Below are positions 1 to 9,210 of a stretch of DNA of 64,000 nt, one piece after another (the first letter of the stretch is position 1; the number at the start of each line of letters is the position of its first letter). The notes under the pieces were generated by a model. That model was given only the letters and a program-made list of their open reading frames with translations, was not told where the DNA came from and ran no database searches. The position numbers and the translations under genes are program-made. Origin of the DNA: Actinoplanes sp. DH11 (lineage in GTDB: Bacteria; Actinomycetota; Actinomycetes; Mycobacteriales; Micromonosporaceae); assembly GCF_020873875.1 (NCBI RefSeq), contig NZ_JAHWGU010000013.1:92955-156954 (forward strand), in the 5' to 3' direction.

Positions 1-802
1 GTTCGGCGGCTGCCGTCTGCATCTGCGGACGGCCCATCATCATGGTGAGCAGCTTCCGTACCCGCTGAGCGGCCTCGTTCACGTCCGCGATGTGCGGCAG
101 ATCTTCGGGGGTGAACTTGGTGGGCCGGTCCGATTCGCCGTCGCCACGGTCGTTGAGCAGGCTCGCTGCGAGCCGCGGGATCAACGACTCGGGATTCTTC
201 GTGAGATGGTGCCGCACCGCGACGTCCTGCAGGACTTCCGCCAGGTTCCCTGAGCCGGTCAGCGCCCGGCGGCTCGGATCGGTGCCCGGCTCCGCCACGG
301 CGACCGCCTCGGCCAGGGCGAACACCAGATGCCGCTGGAGCGCCTCCTGATCCATGCCGCTGGCGAGGTCGTCGACCTGGTTACGGAGCTGGGTGAGCTT
401 CTCGCTCTGGATGTCCTCGCGCTCCAAGAGGATGCGAACGAGGGCCCGCAGGCTCGTGCTGGCCTTGGGGATGTGGATGATCACCCGTCGGCGATCCGAC
501 TGGTTCCGGGTGCGTTCGTGGACCCAGCGCACGAGGTGTGACTTACCGGTGCCGGACTCGCCGATCACCGGCATCAGCAGGGCGCCGTTACCCGGCGAGC
601 GGTTCAGGAAGTCGTTAAGCACCTCCTCCTCGCTGACGCTGACACCGTGCGCCCCGGGCAGCAACTGTGGATCGCGGCGGCGGATGCTCAGTGGCGCGTG
701 GGTCGCCATGAACACCGCGGTGGAGGGGCTGACCGCCTCCGTGCTCAGCGTCGAGACCGCGGTGGAGACCGTCCAGCAGACCCGGTCTTTCAGGTCAGAC
801 AT
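1..802 (-). CDS. dpdH: DpdH-like ATPase, N-terminal part (cut by window edge)
   Basis: The first 267 codons are present; the rest lies left of the window. A clear Walker A (GESGTGKS, residues 81-88) follows a short helical N-terminus, so this is a P-loop ATPase. The ATG at 802 overlaps the end of the previous gene by 8 bases (ATGTCTGA), indicating translational coupling. It is the fourth gene of a minus-strand series SNF2 helicase, RecQ-like helicase, ~295-aa protein, ATPase, which is the E-F-G-H order I know from Dpd islands that insert 7-deazaguanines into DNA and restrict unmodified DNA. The name therefore rests on order plus the ATPase motif. It could instead be another large defence ATPase; the missing C-terminus prevents a firm call. 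Confidence 0.6.
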   Translation of the reverse strand, partial: MSDLKDRVCWTVSTAVSTLSTEAVSPSTAVFMATHAPLSIRRRDPQLLPGAHGVSVSEEEVLNDFLNRSPGNGALLMPVIGESGTGKSHLVRWVHERTRNQSDRRRVIIHIPKASTSLRALVRILLEREDIQSEKLTQLRNQVDDLASGMDQEALQRHLVFALAEAVAVAEPGTDPSRRALTGSGNLAEVLQDVAVRHHLTKNPESLIPRLAASLLNDRGDGESDRPTKFTPEDLPHIADVNEAAQRVRKLLTMMMGRPQMQTAAAE

Positions 803-1682
803 CGGTGGCGTCTCCAATCTCGACATCGGTGAACAGGCCGATACCGCCGGGAGCGGCCGGATCGAGGTACTGGACGCCGTTGCTGGCGTCCGAGGCGGTG
901 GTGAGCCTCAGCCAGCCCTCCTCCTGTCCGCGTTGCAGCGCGAAGGCAAGACTGCCGGCCACCCCGTGCGGACCGGTGGGCAGGCCCAGCGCCTTGCTGA
1001 AGGCGCCGCCGGGAAAGACCGGAAGTCGGTGGAGGAGTCCGTTGACGAAGGCGAGGGCGTCGAGCCGGGTGCCCGGTTTCCACTCGGCCCGGACCGCGCC
1101 GCGGACCGCACGGGTGGCGTCCGGCACGAGGCCGTCGTCGCCGAGCAGTGGCCGGTCCGCGAAACCGAGAGCCGGCGCCCAGTAGGTGAAAAGGTTCCAC
1201 CGTGTCTCGTTCCGCAGTGGATTACCCAGCCCGTCGTCCAGTGCCTTGTGCTGTTCCCCGCCGAAGGTCTTCTTGGTGACCGGCTCCATCTGGCTGTCCC
1301 GGGTGAGGAACCAGCAGAGCGCGCGCAGCAGGTCCTTGCCGTCGGTCAAGGACGGGTCGGTGGCCAGGGCCTGGGCGCTGACCCGGTTCAGCACCTTCCA
1401 CCTGACCAGGTCGTAGAACGCGACCAGGTCGGCACCGTCGATCTCCGGGCGGAGGACGAGCGTGCCCTCGTCCTCGTTGACCAGTGCCAGGTCCTTCGCC
1501 AACCGGAGGGCCTTGTCGAAAATCGCCGAGGTGTCGGTATCCTCCTTGAAGAGGCTGGGCGGGCTGAGCAGGGACTTCGCGCTGTCCAGGGACTGTTTCC
1601 GGCCGGGCTGAGCAGCCAGGTGCCGGACCAGGGCCCAGAGCGGTCGCGGCAGCGACTGTTCGACGTTGATGAGCGCTACCAT
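795..1682 (-). CDS. dpdG: DpdG-like protein
   Basis: A 295-aa protein starting MVALINVEQSLP. A reading frame continues upstream, but the ATG at 1682 is chosen because it overlaps the stop of the helicase gene by 7 bases (ATGGTAG), the same coupling seen at the other junctions. The protein is soluble with no signal peptide, membrane segment or recognisable catalytic motif; alternating helical and charged stretches would suit a winged-helix adaptor. Its size and position between the RecQ-like helicase and the large ATPase match DpdG of Dpd restriction islands. Function of DpdG is not known to me beyond being needed with the helicases; identity here is inferred mainly from context. Confidence 0.6.
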   Translation of the reverse strand: MVALINVEQSLPRPLWALVRHLAAQPGRKQSLDSAKSLLSPPSLFKEDTDTSAIFDKALRLAKDLALVNEDEGTLVLRPEIDGADLVAFYDLVRWKVLNRVSAQALATDPSLTDGKDLLRALCWFLTRDSQMEPVTKKTFGGEQHKALDDGLGNPLRNETRWNLFTYWAPALGFADRPLLGDDGLVPDATRAVRGAVRAEWKPGTRLDALAFVNGLLHRLPVFPGGAFSKALGLPTGPHGVAGSLAFALQRGQEEGWLRLTTASDASNGVQYLDPAAPGGIGLFTDVEIGDATDV

Positions 1683-4246
1683 GCAGGGTCCTTCGAGAGG
1701 ATCTCGAGCGAGATCGATGTGTTCATGTATCGCAACGGTGTTCCGGGGCGGTCGGGGTCGGGGAGTTCCGCCGGGTGGACCAGGTAGGTCGGCGCCGGTC
1801 CGCCGAGCCGGGCAGCCACCGTGTCCGGCAGCGACGTGGCCTCGGCGTCGAGGACCCACAGGAGCGGGCCGTCGTGGGAGAGGAGCAGGCTCTCGTCGCT
1901 GTCCACGACGAGTGGATGGGGCGCGGCCCGCTGTTGTGCCTGCTGGAGCAGGGTCGGGGAGAGACCGGCCCCGCCGACCACCGCGCAGTGCTGGCGGGCG
2001 AGTTTCTCGATCAGGTCGGGCAGCAGGTCGCGGAGTTGCTCACGCCGGGTCCAGTAGATGCTCAGCAGCGGGCTTCCGCCCCGGTAACGGGCTAGCGGAT
2101 CCGGCCGGCCGGGCCAGTGCGCGCTGTCCGGCCACGGGTTGGGGCCGCGGCGGCGCATGCCGTCCGGCTCGGCGGCGTCGCGGAACCTGCGGCAGTACGG
2201 GCAACTGCGGCAGGAGAGCGCCGTCGTGAGGATGCCGCCCTGCCAGTCCATCCGGTAATACTCGGCGAGGACCTCGGAGACACAGCGCTCGCCCCGCAGC
2301 AGCGAGGTCAGTTGGCGCAGCGCGCTGCGCTGCTGCTCGTGCACCACCTGGCGCTGCGCGGCGAGTTTCCGTTTGAAGTACGCCGGGTCGTTGAGCCTTC
2401 CCTTCAGTTCGGTGACCACCCGCAGGACGGCCTGGTGATCGGAAGGCGACTCGGTCTCCGGTTGCTTGCGCCGCCGGGCCGGCGCCTCCTGGCGGATCAG
2501 GCCGGCCTGCTCCATCAGGTTGAGCAGGCGGACGTTCCACTCGATGTTCCGGGCGGACTCCTCGCGGAGGTAGCCGGGCAGTTCGGCCAGATCGATCTCC
2601 AGCGTGGCCTCCTCGAGCGGACGGGCGTTCAGCCGCATGGTGTGCCACCGCATCCAGCCCAGGTCGTCGCCGATCAGGGTCACCCGGTTGACGCGTTCGG
2701 CGAGGTTCTTGTCGGCCGGCGTGGTCGCCATGAAGGCAACACACGGCTGCCCGTCCCGGCCGCCTCGGCCGACCTCCTGGTAGTAACGGTCGATCGTCTC
2801 CGGCAGGCAGGCGTGTACTACGGCGCGGACGTTCGGCATGTCCACGCCCAGCCCGAACGCCGAGGTGCCGACCACGATGTCGTACCGGGTGGCCACGGGT
2901 TCGCCGGAGGCGTCCTCGCCGCGCCAGCCGCTGAGCACCGCGCGGCGTTCCTTCTCACTGGAGTCGCCGGTGAGTTGGGTGACCCGGCCGAAGCCGGCGT
3001 TGCGGATCCGCTGGGCCCACTCGGCCGCGTCCTGCCTCGTGGTGGTGTAGAGGATCAGCGGCCGGGGGAGTGCGCCGATCGCGTCCATGACCGCATTGTC
3101 GCGTATCTGCCTATCGAGGAAATCCTTGACGAAGTAGACCGGCTCGGCCCGGGTCTGCGATGCCCAGACCAGTTCGACGGGGCTGGGCCCGCCGAACGAC
3201 TCGGCCAGCGTACGGACCTGGGAGGCGGTGAGCGTCGCGCTCATCGCCAAGGTCACGACCTGTCGTCCCTCCGGCGCGGCTTTCAGCCAGGAGCGGCGTT
3301 TGGCGGCGATCGCCCGAAACTCCGGCCGGAAGTCGTTGCCCCACTGCTCGACAATGTGCGCCTCGTCGATGATCAGGTGGGTCAGATGGCCGGCCGTGGC
3401 TGCCGCCTCCAAGGCGTGACTCAGGCCGGTCGTCAAGGCTTCCGGGGCGGCGATCACCACGCGCTGCGTCCCGGTACGGACGTCCTGTCGGATCGTTTCC
3501 TTGGCATCGTCGTCGAGGCTGCCGGTGTACGCGTATCGCCGGTTCGCCGCAGCCTGGTCACTGGTCCGGCCCAGGTGCTCGCGCAGCCGCCGTTCCATAT
3601 CCAGGGCGAGCACCACGGTCGGCACCACCAGCACCGCGACACCGCCGTGCCGGGTCGCCGGAAGCACGCTCGCCCAAGCCACCTCGGTCTTGCCCTGTCC
3701 GGTTGGCAGGCAGGCGATCACGGTGCCGCCGGGCGGCGCGGTGGCCAGGGTCCGGGCGGCCTCCCGCTGGCCGTACGAGGAGTACCGGTCGAAATCGAGC
3801 GCCTCCATCCAGAACGGGTCGGCCGGCAGGTCCCAATGTCTGTCCTGCCCCTTGGCATGGACGCGGACGAGGTCCGCCTCGGCTTCGGCCGTCTCGGTGT
3901 CCTTCAGCGCGGGCGTCCACGGCTCGGCGCTGACCCGCAGGCCGGTGGCCGTAGGCAGAACCGTGCAGCGGGCCGACTTCCAGCGGGCCTCGCCTGGCAG
4001 CCCCGGTCCCCGCGGCACCAGCAGCGAGTCCCGGACGCCGGTGCGTGCCTGATGCTCCAGCAGGACCTGGCGGGTCAGCGCCACCACGTCGCCCCAGAGG
4101 GCGCCGCCGCCGGTTAGCCCCGCGAGGGCGTCACGCAGCCGCAGGCACGTGCCTGCGGCCGGCACGTCGCCAGCCTCCGGCCAGGCCCGCCAGATCGCCT
4201 GCGCGGTCGCCCAGTCATCGTGCTGCACGTTCGATCCCCCATTCAC
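1676..4246 (-). CDS. dpdF: DpdF-like RecQ-family DEAH helicase
   Basis: An 856-aa superfamily 2 helicase. Walker A is LPTGQGKT (180-187), motif II is DEAH (294-297) followed by the RecQ-typical QWGNDFRPEF, and motif VI is GRGGRDG (493-499). A cysteine set C655, C679, C682, C685 resembles the RecQ zinc-binding region. RecQ proteins unwind branched DNA 3' to 5'; in Dpd islands DpdF belongs to the restriction half. The GTG at 4246 overlaps dpdE by 32 bases; a second GTG at 4228 has a better ribosome site (GGGGGA, 6-base spacing) and may be the true start. The residues before 150 and after 700 do not look like standard RecQ and may be system-specific. Confidence 0.72.
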   Translation of the reverse strand: MNGGSNVQHDDWATAQAIWRAWPEAGDVPAAGTCLRLRDALAGLTGGGALWGDVVALTRQVLLEHQARTGVRDSLLVPRGPGLPGEARWKSARCTVLPTATGLRVSAEPWTPALKDTETAEAEADLVRVHAKGQDRHWDLPADPFWMEALDFDRYSSYGQREAARTLATAPPGGTVIACLPTGQGKTEVAWASVLPATRHGGVAVLVVPTVVLALDMERRLREHLGRTSDQAAANRRYAYTGSLDDDAKETIRQDVRTGTQRVVIAAPEALTTGLSHALEAAATAGHLTHLIIDEAHIVEQWGNDFRPEFRAIAAKRRSWLKAAPEGRQVVTLAMSATLTASQVRTLAESFGGPSPVELVWASQTRAEPVYFVKDFLDRQIRDNAVMDAIGALPRPLILYTTTRQDAAEWAQRIRNAGFGRVTQLTGDSSEKERRAVLSGWRGEDASGEPVATRYDIVVGTSAFGLGVDMPNVRAVVHACLPETIDRYYQEVGRGGRDGQPCVAFMATTPADKNLAERVNRVTLIGDDLGWMRWHTMRLNARPLEEATLEIDLAELPGYLREESARNIEWNVRLLNLMEQAGLIRQEAPARRRKQPETESPSDHQAVLRVVTELKGRLNDPAYFKRKLAAQRQVVHEQQRSALRQLTSLLRGERCVSEVLAEYYRMDWQGGILTTALSCRSCPYCRRFRDAAEPDGMRRRGPNPWPDSAHWPGRPDPLARYRGGSPLLSIYWTRREQLRDLLPDLIEKLARQHCAVVGGAGLSPTLLQQAQQRAAPHPLVVDSDESLLLSHDGPLLWVLDAEATSLPDTVAARLGGPAPTYLVHPAELPDPDRPGTPLRYMNTSISLEILSKDPAW

Positions 4247-7200
4247 TGCCCGCGACGACGCAGGTCACGGCGACTACCCGGATCTCCGGACGGAGTAGAC
4301 CGTCGAGCAGATGGTTGGTGAGCTCCACGTCGGTCACATAGCTCTCGGTGTCGGAGAGCAAACGGCCGGCGGTCTTGCGGGCCAGCGCCTGCGCACGCTG
4401 AACCGCCAGTTTGTGGTGGCTCTCCTCGTACGCCGCGGTGGTTCTCGCCCGCAGGCTCTCGCTGGCGGCGACCAGCTCGCGCGCGGTCGTCTCGGCTGCC
4501 CGCGCCGCGTCGGCGAACCGGGCGGCGCCACCGAAGCCGTTCAGTAGCGGGCCGATGCGGTCGGCGCCGAGATTGATGTCCCGCCGCACGTCGTACGGCT
4601 GGTTCAGCCAGTTGAGCTGCCCCTCGTCGGTGACCCGGGCGCGGGCGGAGTCGAGCCAGACCCGTTCCATGTACGGCGGCATCAGCAGGTCGGCGTGCCG
4701 GCGGATGGCATGCCGGGCGTCGTTGCCCGCCGCGATGTGCCGCAACGCCGTCGTCACATCGGCCTCGACCACCACCGTGAACCCGAAGTACGCCGTCTCG
4801 TGCCGCGGACCAGGCCGCCACAGCGCGGAAGCCTGTCCCCGGTCGTCGATCGCGATGACCGAGCCGAGCAGGTCGACCAGCGGGTTGCCGATCCGGAACA
4901 GTCGGACGCCATCCTCGCGTCCACCCGTGTTCTGCAGGCTGACGTTGCGATTGAACGCGCCGACCAGACTGTCCTTCGGAACCCTTCGGTGCGCCTCCGC
5001 CAGGATCAGCGGTGAGATCAGCGGCGGGGTCCGGCTGTTGAATCCCACGGTGACCACCGGTCCGGCCGCTGGCTCGACGGTCAGGCGCACTCCACCGCTG
5101 CTGTGCTCGGTGAGGGTCCGCAGCGCGCGTTCGTGGCGCGGCCAGCCCTGTTCCAGGCGGGCGATCCGCTTGGCGACGCGCAGGCCGTGCTGGTCCTGGT
5201 GGATCGATTCGAGGGCATCCATCGCCTCGATCTCAATGCGTTCCTTGCGAAGGATCGCGACGACTTCATCGGTACGGGCGATGATCGCGGCGGGCCCGTT
5301 GAGCACGGCCGCCGCCCAGGTCTCCTCCTGCAGTTCGTCCAGCCGGTCCTGCAGCGCCGACAGCGATCCATCGAAGGCGCCGACCGCCGTGACCATCAGT
5401 TCACGCCAGGCGGCTATGAACGACTCGTCGAGCATGCCACCCGACTCACAGTGCTGAGGGGCGGGCTCCCGGCCGGCGCCGGACCAGCCCGCGAACCGGT
5501 CGATCCGGCCCAATCGCTGTTCCAGCCGGTTCGGTGACCACGGCAGCCGCAGGTGCACGACGACGTCGGCCTCCTGGAGGTTGACTCCGTCCTCGCCGCT
5601 GTCGTCGACGATCAGCAACGTCGACCGTTCGCCCTTGCGCCAGATTGCCAGGTCGGCCGCGATCTCGTCGCCACTGCGGCTTCGGGTGTGGCGCAGCACG
5701 GTCCACCTGGTCCGCCGAGCCAGGAGTGCGGCCAGGTTGTCCGCCATCTGCCCCGGACCGCAGAACACGACCGGACGGAGAAACCCCTTCAGTACCCGGC
5801 CCAACTCGTTGAGCACGGGGGCAGGCCCGATCGTCGTCTCGGTCAATGCGGTCAGGGTCTGCCGTTCCGCCGGGAGCACCGAGACATCCTTGAGAAGCGT
5901 TCGCTCGGTCGCCGAGAGGCCGGCACGCTTCGCTGCCGCCGGTGAGCCGTCGAGCCGCCACCGGAGGGCGTCGGCCAGGTCGCCGGAGAGTTCGTCGACT
6001 CGGCTGGCCAGGATCGCCAGCACCTGGCCGTAGTCCCGCGCTCGGTGCTCGGCGTCGTTGTCCAGCAGCCACCGGGCCACCCGTTGCTGCCATTCCAGCA
6101 GAATTTCCTGAGCCACCAGCGTGCGCTGACCCCCCAGTGCCAGGACGGCCGGACGGCTTCGGTTGCTCACCTCGAATGGCATCAGGTCCTCGTCGCGGGT
6201 CGAGAGGACGTCGGCACGGCGGTGCCGGATCATTCGGCGATGCAGCCGGTAAGTCTCACTAATGTGTGCCCGCAGCACATCTAGGGTGTCGGCCAGCCGC
6301 GGCCGGTCTTCCTTGTCGTGCAGGTCACCGAACTCCGTCAGGAATTCCCGTACATTTTCCGCGAGCCCGTTGAAAGTCGTGTCCTCGGGAATCAGTGCGG
6401 CAATTTCGGTGAGCACCTCGGGTAGCAGCATCTCGAATTCGGCATCGAGTCCGTGAACCGCGTTCGCGAGCGCCCGCCGATCATTGAAGCGGGTCCGGAA
6501 TTGCTCCAGATCCGACCATTTATACAGGATGGGATCGAGCAGGTGCAGAAGCCCGAGATGTAGTTCCGGGCGGGCCGCGGCCGGAGTCGCGGACAACAGG
6601 ATCAGCCGGGGCACGGAACGCGCCAGGGCTGCCAACTGCGGGTACGGCTGTTCCGCCGGGTCCCCGGACCGGGTCAGGTTGTGCACCTCGTCGATGACGA
6701 CCAGGTCGAAGCAGTGGTACTCCCGCCACCTGGCCGGGGTTTCGTGCTGCCCGATCCGGATGTCGGCGTTGGGGAAGTCGCCGATGAAGAACTTGGTGCG
6801 TAGTTCGCTACTCCACTGCCGGCGCAACACGTCGGGGGCGAGCACCGCGATCCGGGCGTTCGGGTGGTCGATCAGATGCTGGCGGATGATCAGACCGGCC
6901 TCGATGGTCTTGCCGAGGCCTACCTCGTCGGCCAGGAGGTATCGCTGGACCGGGTCGGTGAGCACCGTGAGGGCCGTATCGACCTGGTGTGGGTAGATCT
7001 CGATCGCGGACGAGATCAGTGCAGAGAAATTCGCGGCGGCCGCACGTTGTGCCAACAGGCTGGACAGCATGGGAAGCCGGGCGTCCCGGAAGTACGGTGA
7101 CTCGTTCGCGCTCGCCGCGAGCACTTCTACCGGCGATTGGACCGGCCGATTCCAACGGACGTATAGTTCGTCGGCTGGGATTTTCAGATCAAACTCGCGG

Positions 7201-7490
7201 TTGGGCAGACGAACAGCGTAGTGCTGTGGCCCCCCACCCACAATCCGGCCAGCCCGCCAGGCTCCTGTGTTCGCTTGATCAAGCCAGTACACCCGGGTTT
7301 CCACCGGAAGTGTGACGACTCGGCACTGCGCGGCGGGAAGGGTCCATGCCCTGGCCGAGGGCTGTGCGGCTGACTCGAAAGCCTCGACTTCGAGGACGGC
7401 GTCCTTGTTGACGCGGATCTTAGCCACGCCAGGAATAAGCGGATGTTGTACGAATTGTCCCGGCATGAAGTTAGTTGGGGCCGATGGCAC
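4215..7490 (-). CDS. dpdE: DpdE-like SNF2-family helicase
   Basis: A 1091-aa Swi2/Snf2-type ATPase. Motif I is DEVGLGKT (188-195), motif II is DEVH (267-270), and a C-terminal helicase half carries EQRLGRIDR (motif VI). The first ~110 residues, beginning PGQFVQHPLIPGVAKI, resemble the N-terminal beta domain that precedes the motor in RapA- and DpdE-type proteins. It is the promoter-proximal gene of the four-gene block. The start is a GTG at 7490 directly after GAGGAG; an in-frame ATG at 7466 lies 18 bases past the same purine run. No dpdD or modification gene precedes it, unlike the usual dpdA-K order. Alternative: an SNF2 component of another phage-defence system. Confidence 0.7.
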   Translation of the reverse strand: MPSAPTNFMPGQFVQHPLIPGVAKIRVNKDAVLEVEAFESAAQPSARAWTLPAAQCRVVTLPVETRVYWLDQANTGAWRAGRIVGGGPQHYAVRLPNREFDLKIPADELYVRWNRPVQSPVEVLAASANESPYFRDARLPMLSSLLAQRAAAANFSALISSAIEIYPHQVDTALTVLTDPVQRYLLADEVGLGKTIEAGLIIRQHLIDHPNARIAVLAPDVLRRQWSSELRTKFFIGDFPNADIRIGQHETPARWREYHCFDLVVIDEVHNLTRSGDPAEQPYPQLAALARSVPRLILLSATPAAARPELHLGLLHLLDPILYKWSDLEQFRTRFNDRRALANAVHGLDAEFEMLLPEVLTEIAALIPEDTTFNGLAENVREFLTEFGDLHDKEDRPRLADTLDVLRAHISETYRLHRRMIRHRRADVLSTRDEDLMPFEVSNRSRPAVLALGGQRTLVAQEILLEWQQRVARWLLDNDAEHRARDYGQVLAILASRVDELSGDLADALRWRLDGSPAAAKRAGLSATERTLLKDVSVLPAERQTLTALTETTIGPAPVLNELGRVLKGFLRPVVFCGPGQMADNLAALLARRTRWTVLRHTRSRSGDEIAADLAIWRKGERSTLLIVDDSGEDGVNLQEADVVVHLRLPWSPNRLEQRLGRIDRFAGWSGAGREPAPQHCESGGMLDESFIAAWRELMVTAVGAFDGSLSALQDRLDELQEETWAAAVLNGPAAIIARTDEVVAILRKERIEIEAMDALESIHQDQHGLRVAKRIARLEQGWPRHERALRTLTEHSSGGVRLTVEPAAGPVVTVGFNSRTPPLISPLILAEAHRRVPKDSLVGAFNRNVSLQNTGGREDGVRLFRIGNPLVDLLGSVIAIDDRGQASALWRPGPRHETAYFGFTVVVEADVTTALRHIAAGNDARHAIRRHADLLMPPYMERVWLDSARARVTDEGQLNWLNQPYDVRRDINLGADRIGPLLNGFGGAARFADAARAAETTARELVAASESLRARTTAAYEESHHKLAVQRAQALARKTAGRLLSDTESYVTDVELTNHLLDGLLRPEIRVVAVTCVVAGSEWGIERAAR

Positions 7491-7839
7491 CTCCTCACCA
7501 TAGCGGCGAGCATGGGTGCCGATATGGGCATAACGGTTGCTGAGTTCTATCCAAAAATCTCATAGTATGGTCGTTCTTCGAGGAACTATACCCAAGAGCC
7601 TCGGTGTGTCGCGTTGGATTCTGGCGTGCGATCGAGTAAAGCCTTCGGGCTCAAGGTGTTCCTGGTTAGCGCGTGCTGGAGCTATAGATCCTGTGGGGCG
7701 CCATGATGTATGTGGCCATGATGTATGTGATTCTGCGTGATGGCATTTCGGGAATGAGGTGGATTTTTTTAATCACGCTTCGCGTACCCGAAGTCCGCTC
7801 CACGCAGGGCGAGTTGTGGGCGGTGTCGTACCGGGGCGG
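7491..7839. other. Intergenic stretch upstream of dpdE
   Basis: About 350 bases with no supported gene. It is less GC-rich than its surroundings and must hold the dpdE promoter on the minus strand, but no clear -35/-10 pair stands out. A short repeat (atgatgtatgt) occurs twice near 7702-7727. Towards its right end it may include the lost N-terminal part of the pseudogene that follows. Confidence 0.4.
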
Positions 7840-8515
7840 ATGGCGTCGTCGAGTTTCGTCAACGACTACGTGTGGGGCGACCTGGAGGCCGATCCTCCAA
7901 ATGGATCGAATGGTACTTCGACGCGCACCTGTATCTGGTGAAGGGGGGCATGCAGCGGATCATTTGCGGCTATTCGAGGCGGCGCTGGCCTCGGAGACAG
8001 CGGAGGCGTTCTATGTCGGTGAGCCGGCCGGCTGCTGAGCGACCCGACATGTGATCCTCGACCTTCGTAGGAAGGATGAGGACGGCGACGAGGAGTGGTG
8101 GGGCGAGGAGGGACGGCTCGCGGAGATCGTGCCGGCCCGGGCGGAGTTGATCCGCGGCTGCTGTACCTGCTCTGGCTGCTGAGCGTGCAGCATTGGGAAT
8201 TCGATGATGACGAGCCGCAGCCTCGGGCCCGGCCGGACTGGTGAAGCTGAGGCTGTGGGGGCCCTGGCAGACTTCCTTCGCTTGGATCCCGATCCGTTGG
8301 ACGCGACGGCAGCGGCGAGCCGGCCGCGGGCCAAGAAGAAGCCCTCCGCCGCTTTTTAGTAGTTGCGGCGCTGGGTGACGGGTCTGCCGGTGGCGGACAA
8401 GGACGAGATGCTGGTGGGAGTTGCGTGGCGAGGCCGGGTTGCTGCGCTCAGAATTGCTGCGGCATTCCACGGTGCGGAGAAGGAATCGCCCGCGGGAGAA
8501 GAGCGGACCGCGGGG
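7840..8515 (+). pseudogene. Multiply frameshifted actinobacterial hypothetical protein
   Basis: Consecutive segments of one protein can be followed by switching frame: SSFVNDYVWGDLEADPP, then KWIEWYFDAHLYLVKGGMQR, then LRLFEAALASETAEAFYVGE, then HVILDLRRKDEDGDEEWWGE, then LLYLLWLLSVQHWEFDDDE, ALADFLRLDPDPLDA, and finally WVTGLPVADKDEMLV. This matches, from memory, a common actinobacterial hypothetical family whose members read roughly FANEYDWGDL, YFDAHLYLA, EDEDGDEEW, LLYLGWLL. At least five frame changes and two in-frame stops mean it is dead. The function of the intact family is unknown to me. It opens the graveyard region to the right of the dpd block. Confidence 0.65.
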
Positions 8516-8680
8516 CCCCCACCGACTTCCTCCTAGACCGCATCGATCTCTACCCCGGCTTGACCATGTACGTGCTCCCTAGCCAAGCCGCGTCCTACCA
8601 ACAAGCGCCGAACACCGTGCCGGAGGTCCTGCGCACCGGCGTGCCTAGATTCGCGGCTGAAGTGCGACGCCATCTTGGTC
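8516..8680 (+). pseudogene. C-terminal remnant of a PIN-domain protein (copy A)
   Basis: The translation DFLLDRIDLYPGLTMYVL, then VPRFAAEVRRHL, corresponds to the C-terminus of actinobacterial PIN-domain (VapC-type) ribonucleases, whose typical ending is HPDDFLLDQLDLYPG followed by PRFAAELRR. The N-terminal catalytic two thirds are missing. A second, more damaged copy of the same segment lies at 11668-11775, and both are followed by a similar ~50-base tail (8690-8735 and 11784-11830). They are probably independent remnants of the same toxin family or products of a local duplication. Confidence 0.55.
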
Positions 8681-8759
8681 CGCCGGGCCTGGTTACGCAG
8701 CCGTCCGAGGCGGCTGAAGAAAGGTAAAAATCAGGCTAACGGGCTGGCCCGAATACCTC

Positions 8760-8841
8760 TTGAACTGGTCAAACGTCCCGGCAGTGGATAGCCGGTGACG
8801 ATGATCGGGCGGTTCGCATGGTGCAACGTCCGGCTCACGTT
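8760..8841. repeat. Imperfect ~80-bp direct repeat, left copy
   Basis: This segment, from TTGAACTGGTCA to GTCCGGCTCACGTT, recurs in the same orientation at 9993-10071. The outer ends are best conserved, including GTTCGCATGGTGCAACGTCC. The two copies flank the VapBC module and the right copy abuts a decayed tyrosine recombinase, so they may be attachment-site relics. No tRNA gene is evident at either copy. Confidence 0.6.
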
Positions 8842-8851
8842 AATCTTGTAT

Positions 8852-8875
8852 GCGAACCACTGGCCGGTGGTTCGC
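8852..8875. repeat. Inverted repeat next to left direct repeat
   Basis: GCGAACCAC, a 6-base loop and GTGGTTCGC form a perfect 9-bp stem just inside the left direct repeat. It could be a recombinase arm site or a terminator remnant; there is no T run. Confidence 0.4.
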
Positions 8876-8949
8876 TGTCGCCGGTTGCTGGTGAAGCGCC
8901 GCAGGCGATTACCTGTCCTGCGCGGGTGTATCCGCTCAGTGATACCGAA

Positions 8950-9115
8950 CGCGATGCCCCTGGCCACCGAGGCGGTCGTGGATTGCCACGACGAGCGTGA
9001 GCGGCTCGGTGGCCTCTTCGCCATGAGATTGAGAACAAGCTGGCGGTGCCGTTCGGCACCGACTTTTCTCGGTGCCCGGTGGTGGTGGAGCTGGTGCGGC
9101 GAGGCGGTGACGCGC
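8950..9115 (+). pseudogene. Remnant of a small actinobacterial hypothetical protein
   Basis: One frame reads AMPLATEAVVDCHDERERLG then GLFA; after a frame change the next reads EIENKLAVPFGTDFSRCPVV then VELVRRGG. Together these resemble the core of a frequent actinobacterial protein with the phrase GMPLATEAVVDCYDE, often labelled calcium-binding. Both ends are missing and the frame is broken, so it is non-functional. The family assignment is from memory and tentative. The stretch from here to the VapC stop (9116-9210) shows nothing further. Confidence 0.45.
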
Positions 9116-9210
9116 GAGGTCGAGCAGGGCTGTTCCGACCGGGCGACGCGCTCGCGAGTGAGACCGCCGGGCAGGGGAGAAGGCCGTCTGCCGGCCGTTG
9201 GGAGAGGGGT

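Noticed and set aside
354..1787. Long plus-strand open frame opposite dpdG/dpdH
   Set aside because: It runs antisense to overlapping genes with motifs and is Arg/Gly/Val-rich with no recognisable domain; typical GC-rich antisense frame.
2117..4117. 666-codon plus-strand open frame
   Set aside because: Antisense to the RecQ-like helicase, whose motifs are complete; the antisense product has low-complexity composition.
1..7490. BREX or DISARM assignment for the helicase block
   Set aside because: No methyltransferase, PglZ-like or PLD gene is present, and the order SNF2, RecQ, ~295 aa, ATPase fits Dpd E-H better.
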